Assembly (NCBI RefSeq): GCF_022347205.1
Contig: NZ_JAKRNE010000012.1
Span: 1 to 64,000, forward strand
From: Corynebacterium sp. ACRPO
Lineage (GTDB): Bacteria > Actinomycetota > Actinomycetes > Mycobacteriales > Mycobacteriaceae
Direction of reading: 5' to 3'
Length of the DNA stretch: 64,000 nucleotides
How positions within the stretch are numbered: position 1 is the first letter of the stretch; every line of letters starts with the position of its first letter. Below, one piece after another: positions 1 to 8,454 of this stretch. The notes under the pieces were generated by a model that was not told the origin of the DNA, searched no databases, and saw only the letters and a list, made by a program, of their open reading frames with translations. Both the position numbers and the translations under genes were made by a program.

Positions 1-330
1 CACCAGCGGCCAGAAAAGTAATCTATACGACGAACTCGATTGAATCATTCAACAATGAACTGCGTAAAGCTACCCGCAACAGGGTACAGTTCACCAACGA
101 TGAATCAGCGCTCAAGACGCTGTGGCTGATGATCTGCAATATCGAAGACAAACGAGCTGCAAAGAGAGCGAAGCAGGGCAAACGAGTCTCAGCGACAGCC
201 GGCAGACTCATGGAAGGAGCCCGAGTTTCCGGCTGGAAACAAGCCATCAACCAAATGGCCGTGGCCTACCCCGACCGCTTCGACAAATACCTATAAACCT
301 AACCCCACACACAAACAACTTGACACGCTC
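1..330 (+). mobile_element. Right end of an IS256-family insertion sequence (partial)
   Basis: The element enters from the left edge. It contains the 3' end of a transposase gene and about 34 bp of non-coding sequence ending near the run TTGACACGCTC. Right after this the reading frame of a rarD-like permease resumes in mid-protein, which marks the insertion point. The exact terminal inverted repeat and target duplication cannot be fixed because the left end is outside the window. Confidence 0.75.
3..296 (+). CDS. IS256-family (mutator-type) transposase, C-terminal part
   Basis: Only the last 97 or so residues of an IS256-type transposase of roughly 400 residues are in the window; the start lies to the left. 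The frame begins with residues VIYTTNSIESFNNELRK, which is the conserved TTN-IE-N motif of the DDE domain, thought to hold the catalytic glutamate. It goes on through a basic stretch (RNRVQFTND, then DKRAAKRAKQGKR) to the family-typical end PDRFDKYL and a TAA stop. Nothing in the visible part is broken, so the copy could be active. The enzyme would cut and move the element itself. It is not functionally linked to the genes that follow. Confidence 0.9.
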   Translation, partial: PAARKVIYTTNSIESFNNELRKATRNRVQFTNDESALKTLWLMICNIEDKRAAKRAKQGKRVSATAGRLMEGARVSGWKQAINQMAVAYPDRFDKYL

Positions 331-817
331 GGGCGTTGCGGCCATCGCGGTGCTGTATTTGACGTTCTTTACCGGCCAGGCGCCATACATTTCGCTGCTG
401 CTGGCGTTCAGCTTCGGCTTTTATGGGCTGCTCAAAAAGCAGGTTCGAGTGTCCTCGGCCGTCTCGGTCGCAGCGGAGGCGCTCGTGATGTCACCGTTGG
501 CGGTGGGATACATCCTGTGGCTAGAAACAAGCGGCCAGGGCACGTTCGCCAGCGAGGGCGTCGGCCACGCGCTGCTTTTAGTCAGCGCCGGCTTGATTAC
601 CGCGCTGCCGCTACTCTGCTTTGCAGAGGGCGCACGGACGCTGCGCTTATCGACGATCGGCATGCTCCAATACCTCACCCCCATCATGCAGATGCTGTGG
701 GCGCTCTTTGTCACCCACGAGCACTTTTCGACGCACCGCTGGATCGGCTTCGGCATCATCGGCGTGGCGGTGGCGATTTACGTCGCCGACTTGGTGCGCA
801 TGGCTAGGAGCGCCTAA
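331..817 (+). pseudogene. rarD: rarD/EamA-family permease, 5'-truncated by the IS element
   Basis: The remaining 162 codons read in one frame as the C-terminal half of a RarD-type EamA transporter. The phrases YISLLLAFSFGFYGLLKKQV and GMLQYLTPIMQMLWALFV are typical of that family, which is normally near 300 residues with ten membrane segments; four or five remain here. The frame is open further upstream into the IS, but that part translates to unrelated basic sequence, so the longer reading frame is an accident of the insertion. There is no obvious start site in the remnant, and I infer loss of function. RarD proteins are predicted small-molecule exporters; their substrates are poorly known. 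Confidence 0.8.
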
Positions 818-1073
818 GTTCCTCGCGGGCAGCGCGGGCCCGGCGACGCGCCGCCTGTTCCTCTTCTGCCCGCAGCGCCCAGCGCGGCATCACCACGACG
901 AGAAAGATGCCATAGGCACATACGATCCCGGAAAACACCAGCGTCATCGAGGTGCCGCCGGTGACAAGGCTGATAAGAAGCGCGATGCCGGAAACCACCA
1001 CCGCGACCCACGCGGCGATATAGCCAAATTTGTAGTTGGGCATCCACTGCGAAAAGGGCTGCTGTGAGGACAT
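804..1073 (-). CDS. Small membrane protein, two helices
   Basis: An 89-residue protein with two hydrophobic segments at about residues 18-37 and 43-63, a short GGTS turn between them, and a basic and acidic tail rich in Arg, Ala and Glu (about 67-89), probably cytoplasmic and helical. This architecture is common for uncharacterised actinobacterial small membrane proteins. I do not recognise a named family. Its 3' end overlaps the end of the rarD remnant by 14 bp in convergent orientation, and it begins 9 bp downstream of the HNH gene stop on the same strand, so the two may be co-transcribed. The ATG start is clear. Confidence 0.7.
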   Translation of the reverse strand: MSSQQPFSQWMPNYKFGYIAAWVAVVVSGIALLISLVTGGTSMTLVFSGIVCAYGIFLVVVMPRWALRAEEEQAARRRARAAREELRRS

Positions 1074-1082
1074 AGGTCTAGC

Positions 1083-2126
1083 CTACGCGGTAGTCGTATT
1101 CGCAGGCCCGGTATCGACGAGGTCCGGTGGGGGCGGATCCCAAGGGTTGACCCAGCGCACGCCGCGGGCCGTGCGCTCGAAGCGGCCATTGCGCGGCAGG
1201 CCGGTGCGATGGTCATCATTGCGGCCGTTGTGATAGGCGCAGGCGGTGGTGAGGTTCTTCGCATTGGTCCACCCACCACCAGCCCAGCTGAAGATGTGGT
1301 GGACCTGGCACTCATCGGCAGGCTTATGGCAGCCCCTGACCGGGCATGTGGGATTTTCCGCCGCAGCCATCATGAACTGCTTCCAGGTGGCCCCACGGCG
1401 CATGCGGTACAGGTTCACTGGGCCCTCTACGGGGTGGAGCAGGGTGACAAATCCCTCCTCGGCAAGCGCGCGCTGGGCCAATTCGGAGCCCGTAATCTGC
1501 GCGCCATTGGTCATGGTCAGCACTACATCGTCGCTGCCATGGGCCACGCCAACCAACTTATCCAGCGGCACCACAACGTTGGTGCGCACGGTGGAGGTGG
1601 CGGCACTGGTACCGGTGCGGAAGAAGGAGGCGACGTCGGCAAGCGAGCCGGCATGCTGGTGAAGTTCTGCAATCAGCGCGGAAGGGCCAGTGATAGACAG
1701 AGTCCACGGCTTTCCGGCGGCGCGGCGCCGCAGCCGCACCCCCGGCTTGGGTTCGCGCGGCGCGCGCATCTCGCGCAGCTTCTTGCGAGCACGCCTTTCC
1801 ATCTCCCGCGTATCACACGCGATATGGGTGAGCTCGGCGCGCAGGGCCCAGGCGCGGGCTTGGGTGGGCGCGCGCCGCGCATGCTTTTCGATGACCTCCA
1901 GCGTCGGCAGCGAATGCCGGTTGCGGCGGGCCCCGTCCACCGCGCGGCGTTGGCGGCGGCGAAAGCTGGTGGTCCCCAAGTAGACCTGCGCGAGCTGCGC
2001 AATAGTGTCAGCCGTGGCATCGGGCATGCCGGCGGCAGTAAGGTCCGCGACGGAGGCATCGGCGGCCTCGGCGAGGATGTCCATCGCCGAGTTGAGCGCC
2101 GCGATATAAGCCCGAATGTGTTCCAT
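1083..2126 (-). CDS. DUF222/13E12-type HNH endonuclease-domain protein
   Basis: A 347-residue protein with an N-terminal DUF222-like helical part and a C-terminal HNH nuclease fold. The nuclease shows CPVRGCHKPADECQVHH (about residues 260-277), then GGWTNAKNL and ACAYHNG, giving the paired Cys, the His-His and the Asn/His of a zinc-containing HNH finger. Proteins of this type are numerous in actinobacteria (the mycobacterial 13E12 repeat family). Their substrate is not established; DNA cleavage is inferred from the fold. A paralogue with the same motif order lies at 14549-15550 on the other strand. The ATG start at 2126 agrees with the paralogue N-terminus (MNALDTYLA compared with YIAALNSAMD a few residues in). 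Confidence 0.85.
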   Translation of the reverse strand: MEHIRAYIAALNSAMDILAEAADASVADLTAAGMPDATADTIAQLAQVYLGTTSFRRRQRRAVDGARRNRHSLPTLEVIEKHARRAPTQARAWALRAELTHIACDTREMERRARKKLREMRAPREPKPGVRLRRRAAGKPWTLSITGPSALIAELHQHAGSLADVASFFRTGTSAATSTVRTNVVVPLDKLVGVAHGSDDVVLTMTNGAQITGSELAQRALAEEGFVTLLHPVEGPVNLYRMRRGATWKQFMMAAAENPTCPVRGCHKPADECQVHHIFSWAGGGWTNAKNLTTACAYHNGRNDDHRTGLPRNGRFERTARGVRWVNPWDPPPPDLVDTGPANTTTA

Positions 2127-2186
2127 GCCTTAGATGCTAAAAGCACTGGGCGGCCACCGCGCGCCATAGGGACCAGGAGGGCGATA

Positions 2187-2723
2187 TTAGCTGGGAGGGC
2201 GGATGGCGAAGCTGCCCCAGGCGGCGTCGGCAGGCGCGGGTTCGACGGCGGCGACGGAGGGGGTGGAGGCGACGTCGGCAAGCTGGGCACCCGACCCCCA
2301 CACCACAGCGGCGCTCACCGCGGAGGGGCGCTGCCCATAGGAGGCATCGATGCGGTCGAAGGCGCGTTGGATGACGGCGGCGCGATCCTCGCCGGCGGTG
2401 GGTTCGGGCACGTCGATGGGGGCGGTGGAACCGATAAGGATGGCGTCCATGCGCGGGGCTGCGGCAACGGCGGCCGCGGCGGCTACGGGCGGCAGGTCCT
2501 CGTCAAAGGTGACAAGGGCGTAGGCAGGCGCGTCTGGAATGTCGCTGCCGGACACGCGCGCAATATACTCCGCGCGCGATTCGCCATCCGGGCCGAGCTG
2601 GTCTCCTTGTACCTGCGAAGAAGCCTGGGTCCCTAGGGCGCCAAAAAGCGCGAGCGCGGCCAAGAAAAGCACCGCAAGCACCGCCAAGGCCGCTAGCCGA
2701 CGCCGCCGGTAGACCTTCCTCAT
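2187..2723 (-). CDS. Membrane-anchored or secreted protein of unknown function
   Basis: A 178-residue protein with a basic N-terminus (RKVYRRRR), one hydrophobic segment at about residues 9-30, and an Ala/Pro-rich external part without cysteines. The helix could be an uncleaved anchor or a signal peptide, since ALGTQASS gives a possible cleavage site. I do not recognise a family. Its ATG overlaps the stop codon of rluD (ATGA overlap), so it is very probably translated together with rluD and lspA. The conserved-looking stretches [13 protein letters not shown] and [30 protein letters not shown] suggest a folded domain and not random low complexity. Function unknown. Confidence 0.75.
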   Translation of the reverse strand: MRKVYRRRRLAALAVLAVLFLAALALFGALGTQASSQVQGDQLGPDGESRAEYIARVSGSDIPDAPAYALVTFDEDLPPVAAAAAVAAAPRMDAILIGSTAPIDVPEPTAGEDRAAVIQRAFDRIDASYGQRPSAVSAAVVWGSGAQLADVASTPSVAAVEPAPADAAWGSFAIRPPS

Positions 2724-3646
2724 CCCCGCAGAACCTCCAAGGCGTGCTCGAGATCGGCCGGGTACGGCGCTTCAATCTCGAACCACTTGCCGGTGCCGGG
2801 GTGAGTAAAGCCGAGCTTTACCGCGTGCAGCCACTGGCGCTTAAGCCCAAGGCGCTTAGCCAGGTTGGGATCCGAGCCGTACATCGGATCGCCCACGCAC
2901 GGGTGGCCGGTGGCGGACATGTGCACGCGGATCTGGTGGGTGCGGCCGGTCTCTAGGTGCACCTCGATGAGGCTGGCCTCGCGGAAGGCCTCGATGAGGC
3001 TGTAATGGGTGACGGCCGCTTTGCCGTCGTCAAGCACGGCGAATTTCCAGCCCGACTTGGGGTGACGGCCGATAGGCGCATCAACGGTGCCCTCGATGGG
3101 ATCCGGCAGCCCCTGCACCACGGCGTGGTAGGTCTTTTTTACGCTGCGGTACTTAAAAGCATGCTTGAGCGCGGAATAAGCGCGCTCCGAGGAAGCCACG
3201 ACCATCACGCCAGAGGTGCCCACATCGAGGCGGTGCACGATGCCCTGGCGCTCGGTCGGCCCGGACGAAGCGACTGTATAACCGGCCGCGCGCAGCCCGC
3301 CAATCACCGTCGGTCCGTCCCAGCCCACACTGGGGTGCGCGGCCACACCCACCGGCTTATGCACGCAGATAATATCGGCATCGCTGTAGAGCACGTCCAT
3401 GCCCTCGACCAGCTCTTCGCGCGGCAGCAACGGCTTTTCTGGCTCCGGCAAAAGCACCGAAACCACGTTGCCGGAGGTCAACCGCTCGGACTTGCCCAGC
3501 TCCTGGGAATCGATGGTCACGTTGCCCTCGGCGCACAGCTGCGCGGTGGCGCTCCGGGAAAGGCCAAGGAGCTTGGCCAGGGCGGCGTCGGCACGCATGC
3601 CTTCTAGGCCTTCAGGAATGGGGAAGCTGCGCATCTGCCTATTCAT
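2720..3646 (-). CDS. rluD: RluD-family ribosomal large subunit pseudouridine synthase
   Basis: A 308-residue enzyme that converts uridines to pseudouridine in 23S rRNA (by family, the helix 69 region). An N-terminal S4 RNA-binding domain spans about residues 15-75, and the catalytic domain holds HRLDVGTSG with the catalytic Asp at about 141. Further family signs are [11 protein letters not shown] and GRTHQIRVH. The start chosen has AAAGGAAGG before it and overlaps the lspA stop by 8 bp; a second in-frame ATG four codons later is possible. The gene sits between lspA and the unknown membrane protein in one overlapping minus-strand operon, the lspA-rluD pairing seen in many bacteria. Confidence 0.93.
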   Translation of the reverse strand: MNRQMRSFPIPEGLEGMRADAALAKLLGLSRSATAQLCAEGNVTIDSQELGKSERLTSGNVVSVLLPEPEKPLLPREELVEGMDVLYSDADIICVHKPVGVAAHPSVGWDGPTVIGGLRAAGYTVASSGPTERQGIVHRLDVGTSGVMVVASSERAYSALKHAFKYRSVKKTYHAVVQGLPDPIEGTVDAPIGRHPKSGWKFAVLDDGKAAVTHYSLIEAFREASLIEVHLETGRTHQIRVHMSATGHPCVGDPMYGSDPNLAKRLGLKRQWLHAVKLGFTHPGTGKWFEIEAPYPADLEHALEVLRG

Positions 3647-4130
3647 GCTCGGCCTTCCTTTCCTCCAGCACCATGGCGATGATGAAGATCACCACGCCGC
3701 AGGTAATGGCCGCGTCCGCAATATTGAACACGGCGAAAGAGCCGACCGAAATATAGTCCACCACGTGCCCAAACCAGAAGCCGGGGGCACGGAAGATGCG
3801 GTCAGCGAAATTACCCAACGCGCCACCGGCGATGAGCGCTAGGGCCACCGCCTGGCCGGAATGGGTAATGCGCGGGGCGGCAATGGCCACGCCGAGCACA
3901 AAGACCAGCTGAATAGTGGTAAAAAGCCACGTCGATCCCTCCCCGCCCATGGAAAAGGCGGCGCCAGGGTTAAAAAGCAGGGTAAACCGGAACCAATCCC
4001 CCATGACCGGCAGGGGCTCGCCCTCTGTAAGGATGGAGAGCATTAGTTGTTTCACGGCTTGGTCCACCAGCGCCACGGCGATGACAACCGCGGCGATAAG
4101 TCCTGTCTTGCTCCTTCGTTTTTGACTCAC
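3639..4130 (-). CDS. lspA: Prolipoprotein signal peptidase II
   Basis: A 163-residue membrane aspartyl protease that removes signal peptides from lipoproteins after lipidation. Four hydrophobic segments are visible (about 9-27, 67-85, 92-107, 131-155). The two catalytic aspartates are in GNFADR (D110) and FNIADA (D139), and FNPGAAFS is the conserved central motif. The start is GTG. The substrates are likely to include the two lipoproteins encoded just upstream and CtaC at 58 kb, all of which have a lipobox Cys. It heads the operon lspA-rluD-unknown membrane protein. Confidence 0.95.
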   Translation of the reverse strand: MSQKRRSKTGLIAAVVIAVALVDQAVKQLMLSILTEGEPLPVMGDWFRFTLLFNPGAAFSMGGEGSTWLFTTIQLVFVLGVAIAAPRITHSGQAVALALIAGGALGNFADRIFRAPGFWFGHVVDYISVGSFAVFNIADAAITCGVVIFIIAMVLEERKAEHE

Positions 4131-4171
4131 CCGCTCTATTCTAAACGGGAGCGTCCGGTATTTTGGTAAGC

Positions 4172-5113
4172 GTGTTTCGAGTCAAAGTTTTTGCAGCCCT
4201 GACCACAGCCGCCGTAGCGCTTACGGCGTGTTCCTATGAAAAGCCGGGACCCGCGGTAGAACAGCCCGTGGGCCTGACTATCGACGCCCCACGCGTCACC
4301 GTGGACAATCCCGGCACCGGGGAGAAAAAACTCCTGGAATACCGCGATATCGACTCCACGCAGGACGTGAACTACCGCGTTACCGAGGGGTTTTCGCAGG
4401 ACTTGCTCAAAAGGTCCGCGGCCGAGAAGTTTCAGGCCTCCGACGTCGAATCCACCACCACTACCCTGCCGCTATCGGCCAAGGTAGATAAGGCCAGCGA
4501 GGACGTCGAAGATCAGCTGCCCGCTACCCGCAATGCCTTCGTCACGGCCGGTGCGCCGGAAACTTCTGGCGACACCGACGTCTCCTCGGCCGAGGGATTC
4601 CAATTTGGCTGGCGTGGCCAAGACAATGGCCAGATGAATTCGCTGCGCTTGGCCGCACCCCAAGACGCCACGGATGAAGCCCGTGGCTCCGTGGAACAGG
4701 CGATTATGAAGCTGACGGCCCTACCCGTGGTTTTCCCCACCGAGGAGGTAGGCAAGGGAGCGAGCTGGACGGTGGATTCGCGCGTTACCGGCGAGTCCAC
4801 CCTGCTGCAGACCACGCGCTATACGGTCGCTTCCATCGAAGGCGACCAGGTCAAGCTCAACGTGGAGGTAGAGCAGCGGCCGTCGCTAGGCGCACTGTCC
4901 TTTGAGGGTCAGGCCCAGGGCACGGAGTTGGAGGACAAGGAGCTCAAGGTTGTGGACTCCAGCACCCAGTCCAAGGGCAACATCACGGTAGACCTGAGCA
5001 AGCCGCTGCCCGTGGGCGGTAACGTGTCTTTCGACACGAAGGTCATTTATGGCGCCGCCGGCTCGGAGCTGCGCGTGGTGCAGTCGAGCCTGACGGAGCT
5101 GAACTTTTCCTAG
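4172..5113 (+). CDS. Secreted lipoprotein, family not certain (possibly DUF6263)
   Basis: A 313-residue lipoprotein from the GTG start chosen. The signal peptide is FRVKVFAALTTAAVALTAC with the lipobox LTAC, so the mature protein begins with a lipid-modified Cys. The rest is soluble, beta-rich and without further cysteines. A TATTTT sequence seven bases before the GTG suggests a leaderless transcript; an upstream TTG three codons earlier is less likely. The length and layout (lipobox, then a long beta-rich domain ending in a conserved-looking VVQSSLTELNFS) would fit the DUF6263 lipoproteins, but I recall that family only loosely. It is convergent with the next lipoprotein gene; the two stop codons abut. 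Confidence 0.8.
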   Translation: MFRVKVFAALTTAAVALTACSYEKPGPAVEQPVGLTIDAPRVTVDNPGTGEKKLLEYRDIDSTQDVNYRVTEGFSQDLLKRSAAEKFQASDVESTTTTLPLSAKVDKASEDVEDQLPATRNAFVTAGAPETSGDTDVSSAEGFQFGWRGQDNGQMNSLRLAAPQDATDEARGSVEQAIMKLTALPVVFPTEEVGKGASWTVDSRVTGESTLLQTTRYTVASIEGDQVKLNVEVEQRPSLGALSFEGQAQGTELEDKELKVVDSSTQSKGNITVDLSKPLPVGGNVSFDTKVIYGAAGSELRVVQSSLTELNFS

Positions 5114-5764
5114 TTACTCGGCCGGGGCTTCTACTGGGGCCTCAGCTGGGGCCTGCTCGGCGCCGGCCGCGGGGGCGTCGCCTTCAGCCGGGGCAGCGTC
5201 GCCCTCGGCCGGTGCCGGGGCAGGTGCGGAGGCACCGGCGCCGGTATCCGCGCACATCTCCGGAACCTGCTCCGGCGGCACGGTGTTTTGGATGAGCGTG
5301 CAAGCCCAGGCTTTGGAAAGCTTCCAGGTGCCGTCTTCGTAGACGAATTCCACCTGGTCAGCGGTCTGCTGCTGGCCGTCAGCGGTGGTGAAGTTCACGG
5401 TGGTCAGCACGGACTGCGGGTCATAGCCCGGAAGCACAGGATCAACGACCTCGAACTCGGCGCCGGATTCCTGCTTGGACTGTGCCATGGTGTCAAAGAT
5501 TTCCGGTGCGGTCTCGCCGCCCTGCACGGTGGCGGTCTTTTCCTGCTCAGAAGCGTTCGGATCCGTGGCCTTGGCCAAGATGGCGTTGAGATCCGCCGGG
5601 GACGGCAGCGCTGGGGCAGCGGAATCGCCGTCAGAAGAGGCAGATTCCTGCGCCTCGGTGTTGGCGGCGGCGGTATCGTCCTGCTCGTCATCGGAAGAGC
5701 AGGCGGCCAGGGCGGTGGCCGCGGTCAGTGCGAGGCACGCGGCGCTAAACTTGCGGAATTTCAC
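5114..5764 (-). CDS. Lipoprotein with MTB12-like domain and Pro/Ala/Glu-rich tail
   Basis: A 216-residue lipoprotein. The signal peptide ends in the lipobox LAAC, followed by an acidic Ser/Ala/Glu linker, a domain at about residues 53-157, and a low-complexity tail of Ala, Pro and Glu (about 175-216). The domain (DLNAILAKATDPN..., then VNFTTADGQQ and DGTWKLSKAWACTLIQ) resembles the C-terminal domain of the mycobacterial low-molecular-weight antigen MTB12/CFP-2 in length and in its final DGxWKLS-A pattern. Two cysteines in the domain (WACTLIQ and PEMCADTG) could form a disulfide. Function is unknown. It is exported and presumably surface-exposed. Confidence 0.8.
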   Translation of the reverse strand: MKFRKFSAACLALTAATALAACSSDDEQDDTAAANTEAQESASSDGDSAAPALPSPADLNAILAKATDPNASEQEKTATVQGGETAPEIFDTMAQSKQESGAEFEVVDPVLPGYDPQSVLTTVNFTTADGQQQTADQVEFVYEDGTWKLSKAWACTLIQNTVPPEQVPEMCADTGAGASAPAPAPAEGDAAPAEGDAPAAGAEQAPAEAPVEAPAE

Positions 5765-5872
5765 TTCTAACTCCTCACGTCTGGGTTCTAAACTCCCATC
5801 AGTTTACAGCTGCACCAGCTTTTTCCGGGCTGCGCCCGCCGCGTGGGCGGAGATTTCTTTAACCTTGAGTGC

Positions 5873-6766
5873 ATGACCCAACTTGCTTTGATCGCCACCG
5901 GCGGCACGATCGCGTGCACCACCGTGGCCGATGGTTCCCTGGTTCCCACCATCTCCGGCGCAGACCTTGCCGCTGAAATCGACGCCGAGGTAGTGGAGTT
6001 TCGCCAGCTCGATTCGTCCTCTATTACTTTGGCGGACCTCGATGAGCTCATTGCAGTAGTCAACGAGCACACCGCGCGCGAGGATATCGGTGGCGTGATC
6101 ATCACCCATGGCACCGACTCCATGGAGGAAACCGCGCTGGCGTTGGAGACTTTCTGTGCAGGGGCAAAACCCATCGTGCTTACGGGCGCGCAGCGCGCCT
6201 ACGATCACCCCGCGGCCGACGGCCCCACCAATCTGCGCGCTGCCCGCGAGCTTGCGGCCAGCGGGCGCCCTGGGGTTTTCCTCTGCTTTGGCGGGGAGAC
6301 CATCCCGGCGCGCGGTGCGCGCAAGCGGCACACCAGTGACCTGCGCGGGTTTGAGTCGCTGCCCGTTCCTGGCACCACCCCGCGTTTGAATCCTGCCCCG
6401 CTGGCGTCGCAGCGTATCGAGATCATCCCCGCCTATCCGGGAGCGGGGCGCCTGCTGGTCGACGCCGCCGTAAACTCCCCCACCACCGGTCTCATTGTGG
6501 AGGCCATGGGCTCGGGAAATATGGGCGAGGAGATGGGCCGCGCGCTTGCCGACGCCCTCCGCGCCGGCCTCCCCGTCATCATTTCTACCCGCACACCCTA
6601 TGGCCCGACGGCGCTGGCTTACGGTGGCGACGGCGGTGGCGCGAGCCTGGGGAAGCGTGGCGCCATCAACGCCGGATGGTTCCGCCCGAGCCAAGCGCGA
6701 ATCCTGCTCGCGGCGGCGCTGGCCACCGGCACCGATCCGGCGGATCTTTTCGCTCAGGAGGGCTAG
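5873..6766 (+). CDS. L-asparaginase (type I/II asparaginase family)
   Basis: A 297-residue enzyme that hydrolyses asparagine to aspartate and ammonia. It starts MTQLALIATGGTIA, with the family N-terminal motif and its catalytic Thr at 12, and carries the second motif GVIITHGTDSMEETA (Thr81, Asp82). The TGAQR segment and a Lys/His pair at RKRHTSD also fit. There is no signal peptide, so it should be cytoplasmic. The ATG at 5873 is preferred over a GTG ten codons upstream because it matches the conserved N-terminus. It is divergent from the MTB12-like lipoprotein, and its stop overlaps the dinB stop by 4 bp. Confidence 0.92.
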   Translation: MTQLALIATGGTIACTTVADGSLVPTISGADLAAEIDAEVVEFRQLDSSSITLADLDELIAVVNEHTAREDIGGVIITHGTDSMEETALALETFCAGAKPIVLTGAQRAYDHPAADGPTNLRAARELAASGRPGVFLCFGGETIPARGARKRHTSDLRGFESLPVPGTTPRLNPAPLASQRIEIIPAYPGAGRLLVDAAVNSPTTGLIVEAMGSGNMGEEMGRALADALRAGLPVIISTRTPYGPTALAYGGDGGGASLGKRGAINAGWFRPSQARILLAAALATGTDPADLFAQEG

Positions 6767-8151
6767 TCCTCGCTGGTCAGCCAGTCCTGCCAATCCAGCG
6801 AGTCGAGCGGGTCTGCCGGCACGAGCGCGGGATCGTCGGCCGCGAAGGATGTGGTGCGCCCGGGCCCCGTGGCGCGCGTTTCAAAGCGCACGCTCACCAC
6901 CCCGTGGCCGGCGCCTTGAATCCAACCGTGGCCGTAATCAGGGTGGAAAACATCCTGCGTGGCGTGCCACTGGTTATCGGTTTCTTCTTCCACCGTCACT
7001 GTAGGCGCTGGAATGGTCGGCGTTGCGTCGTCGCTTACCCCAGTTTCATAGTCCGTATCCGCCGGAGCAGGACGCACGATCTCGCGGTCGAGCTCTGGAA
7101 AAAGCACGTCTTGGCGAGCGGCCTCTAGCCCGGAATAGCTCACCCCCACCAAGCGGATGGGCCCCAGCTCATCGGGGTAGCGGGCAAGCTTGAAGGCGGC
7201 AGCGGTAAGCACGGCGGCGTCGTCAGTCGCGTAGGGCAAGGTGGTCGAGCGCGATTCGATATGAAAATCCGCCATGCGCAGCTTCACCGTTACGGTGCGC
7301 GCGCCGCGCCCATCCTTAAGCAACCGGCGGTGAGCGCCCTCCGCCGCGCGAGTGATGGCTGCATCGACTTCGGGGGCGGTCTGCAGGTCTTTCGGGTAGG
7401 TGTGCTCAGTAGAAATCTGCTTAGAAATAGCACGCGGCGCCACCTCACGGTCATCGATGCCACGGGCTAGCTGCCACAGTTGCAGCCCCACCACACTGCC
7501 GATGGAAATTTCTACTTCCTTGCGCGTCATCGCCGCCAGCTGCCCAATGGTCTCGACGCCGATGGACTTGAGCTTCGCGCCGGTCACCGGGCCGACTCCC
7601 CACAACTTGTTCACCGCAAGGGGGTGCAGCATATCTAGCTGGCGCTCCGCTGGGATAACAAAGGTGCCATCAGGCTTCGCTTCGCCCGATCCGATCTTGG
7701 CAAATTGCTTGCCCGATCCCGCCCCAATGGAGCACGGCAGACCCGTCTCTTCCCGAATGAGCGCGCGCAGCTCATCCGCCCAGCGCTTGACCTCCTCCGC
7801 GCTCGCCCCCTCCAAGGAGGCGGGTTCCATAAAGGCCTCATCGATAGAAAGCTGCTCGATTACCTCCACGTGTTGCGCGATGATGCCGAAGACGCGCCGC
7901 GACGCCGCCGAATACACCGCCCGGCGCGGCTGCACTACCACCGCGCGAAGTCCAACTAGCTGCTGTGCGCGGTACATCGGCATGGCCGAATGCGCACCGT
8001 ACACGCGCGCCTCATAGGAGGCGCCGGCCACCACGCCGCGCCCACTGGTGCCTCCCACCAAAACGGGACGCCCCTGCAGCGTAGGCCGGGTCAGCTGCTC
8101 GACGGAGGCGAAAAACGCGTCCATGTCGATATGTAAAACCCAGCGTTGCAT
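6763..8151 (-). CDS. dinB: DNA polymerase IV (Y-family, DinB)
   Basis: A 462-residue translesion polymerase. The palm motifs are HIDMDAFFASVEQ (metal-binding Asp9, Asp11) and SIDEAF (Asp104, Glu105). GVGPVTGAKLKSIG is the helix-hairpin-helix thumb region, and the little-finger domain follows to about residue 350. An actinobacterial-type C-terminal extension (about 380-462, with VFHPDYGHGWIQGAGHG) is present. The ATG at 8151 is chosen because the motif-bearing N-terminus starts there; the open frame extends 31 codons further upstream without family similarity. No LexA-type operator was recognised upstream. Convergent with the asparaginase gene. Confidence 0.94.
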   Translation of the reverse strand: MQRWVLHIDMDAFFASVEQLTRPTLQGRPVLVGGTSGRGVVAGASYEARVYGAHSAMPMYRAQQLVGLRAVVVQPRRAVYSAASRRVFGIIAQHVEVIEQLSIDEAFMEPASLEGASAEEVKRWADELRALIREETGLPCSIGAGSGKQFAKIGSGEAKPDGTFVIPAERQLDMLHPLAVNKLWGVGPVTGAKLKSIGVETIGQLAAMTRKEVEISIGSVVGLQLWQLARGIDDREVAPRAISKQISTEHTYPKDLQTAPEVDAAITRAAEGAHRRLLKDGRGARTVTVKLRMADFHIESRSTTLPYATDDAAVLTAAAFKLARYPDELGPIRLVGVSYSGLEAARQDVLFPELDREIVRPAPADTDYETGVSDDATPTIPAPTVTVEEETDNQWHATQDVFHPDYGHGWIQGAGHGVVSVRFETRATGPGRTTSFAADDPALVPADPLDSLDWQDWLTSED

Positions 8152-8454
8152 GCGGCCCAGTCTAATAGGCACACCTCCACATGCACTCCTGGGTGTTTGT
8201 GCGCCGTTAATTAAAGCTTTTATTTCTTTCCATCTCATCGCCACCCGCTCGCAAAGTCATCTATTTAGGTTTTCAAGGACACTTTCTCCAGAAAACACCC
8301 CTCAGCCTATGAAGCCTCCATAGTTGCACACGGAGTCCACAACTCTCCTCACTCCCTACTGCCCGAGCCGAACATATCGACCCCACAGCCCTGCGGAAAC
8401 AATCGCAATTGCATGTATCCCCTTCGTCTTGGTAGCACAATCGAAAGGCCGCAC
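8152..8454. other. Non-coding gap between dinB and phosphoesterase
   Basis: About 300 bp between two divergent genes, so it must hold both promoters. It is relatively AT-rich around 8205-8290. I see no repeat, hairpin or conserved motif in it, and no coding frame with family character. Confidence 0.5.

Noticed and set aside
1209..2636. Open frame of 475 codons on the plus strand
   Set aside because: It lies opposite the HNH gene and the unknown membrane protein, is Gly/Arg-rich without any motif, and is a shadow of high-G+C coding sequence.
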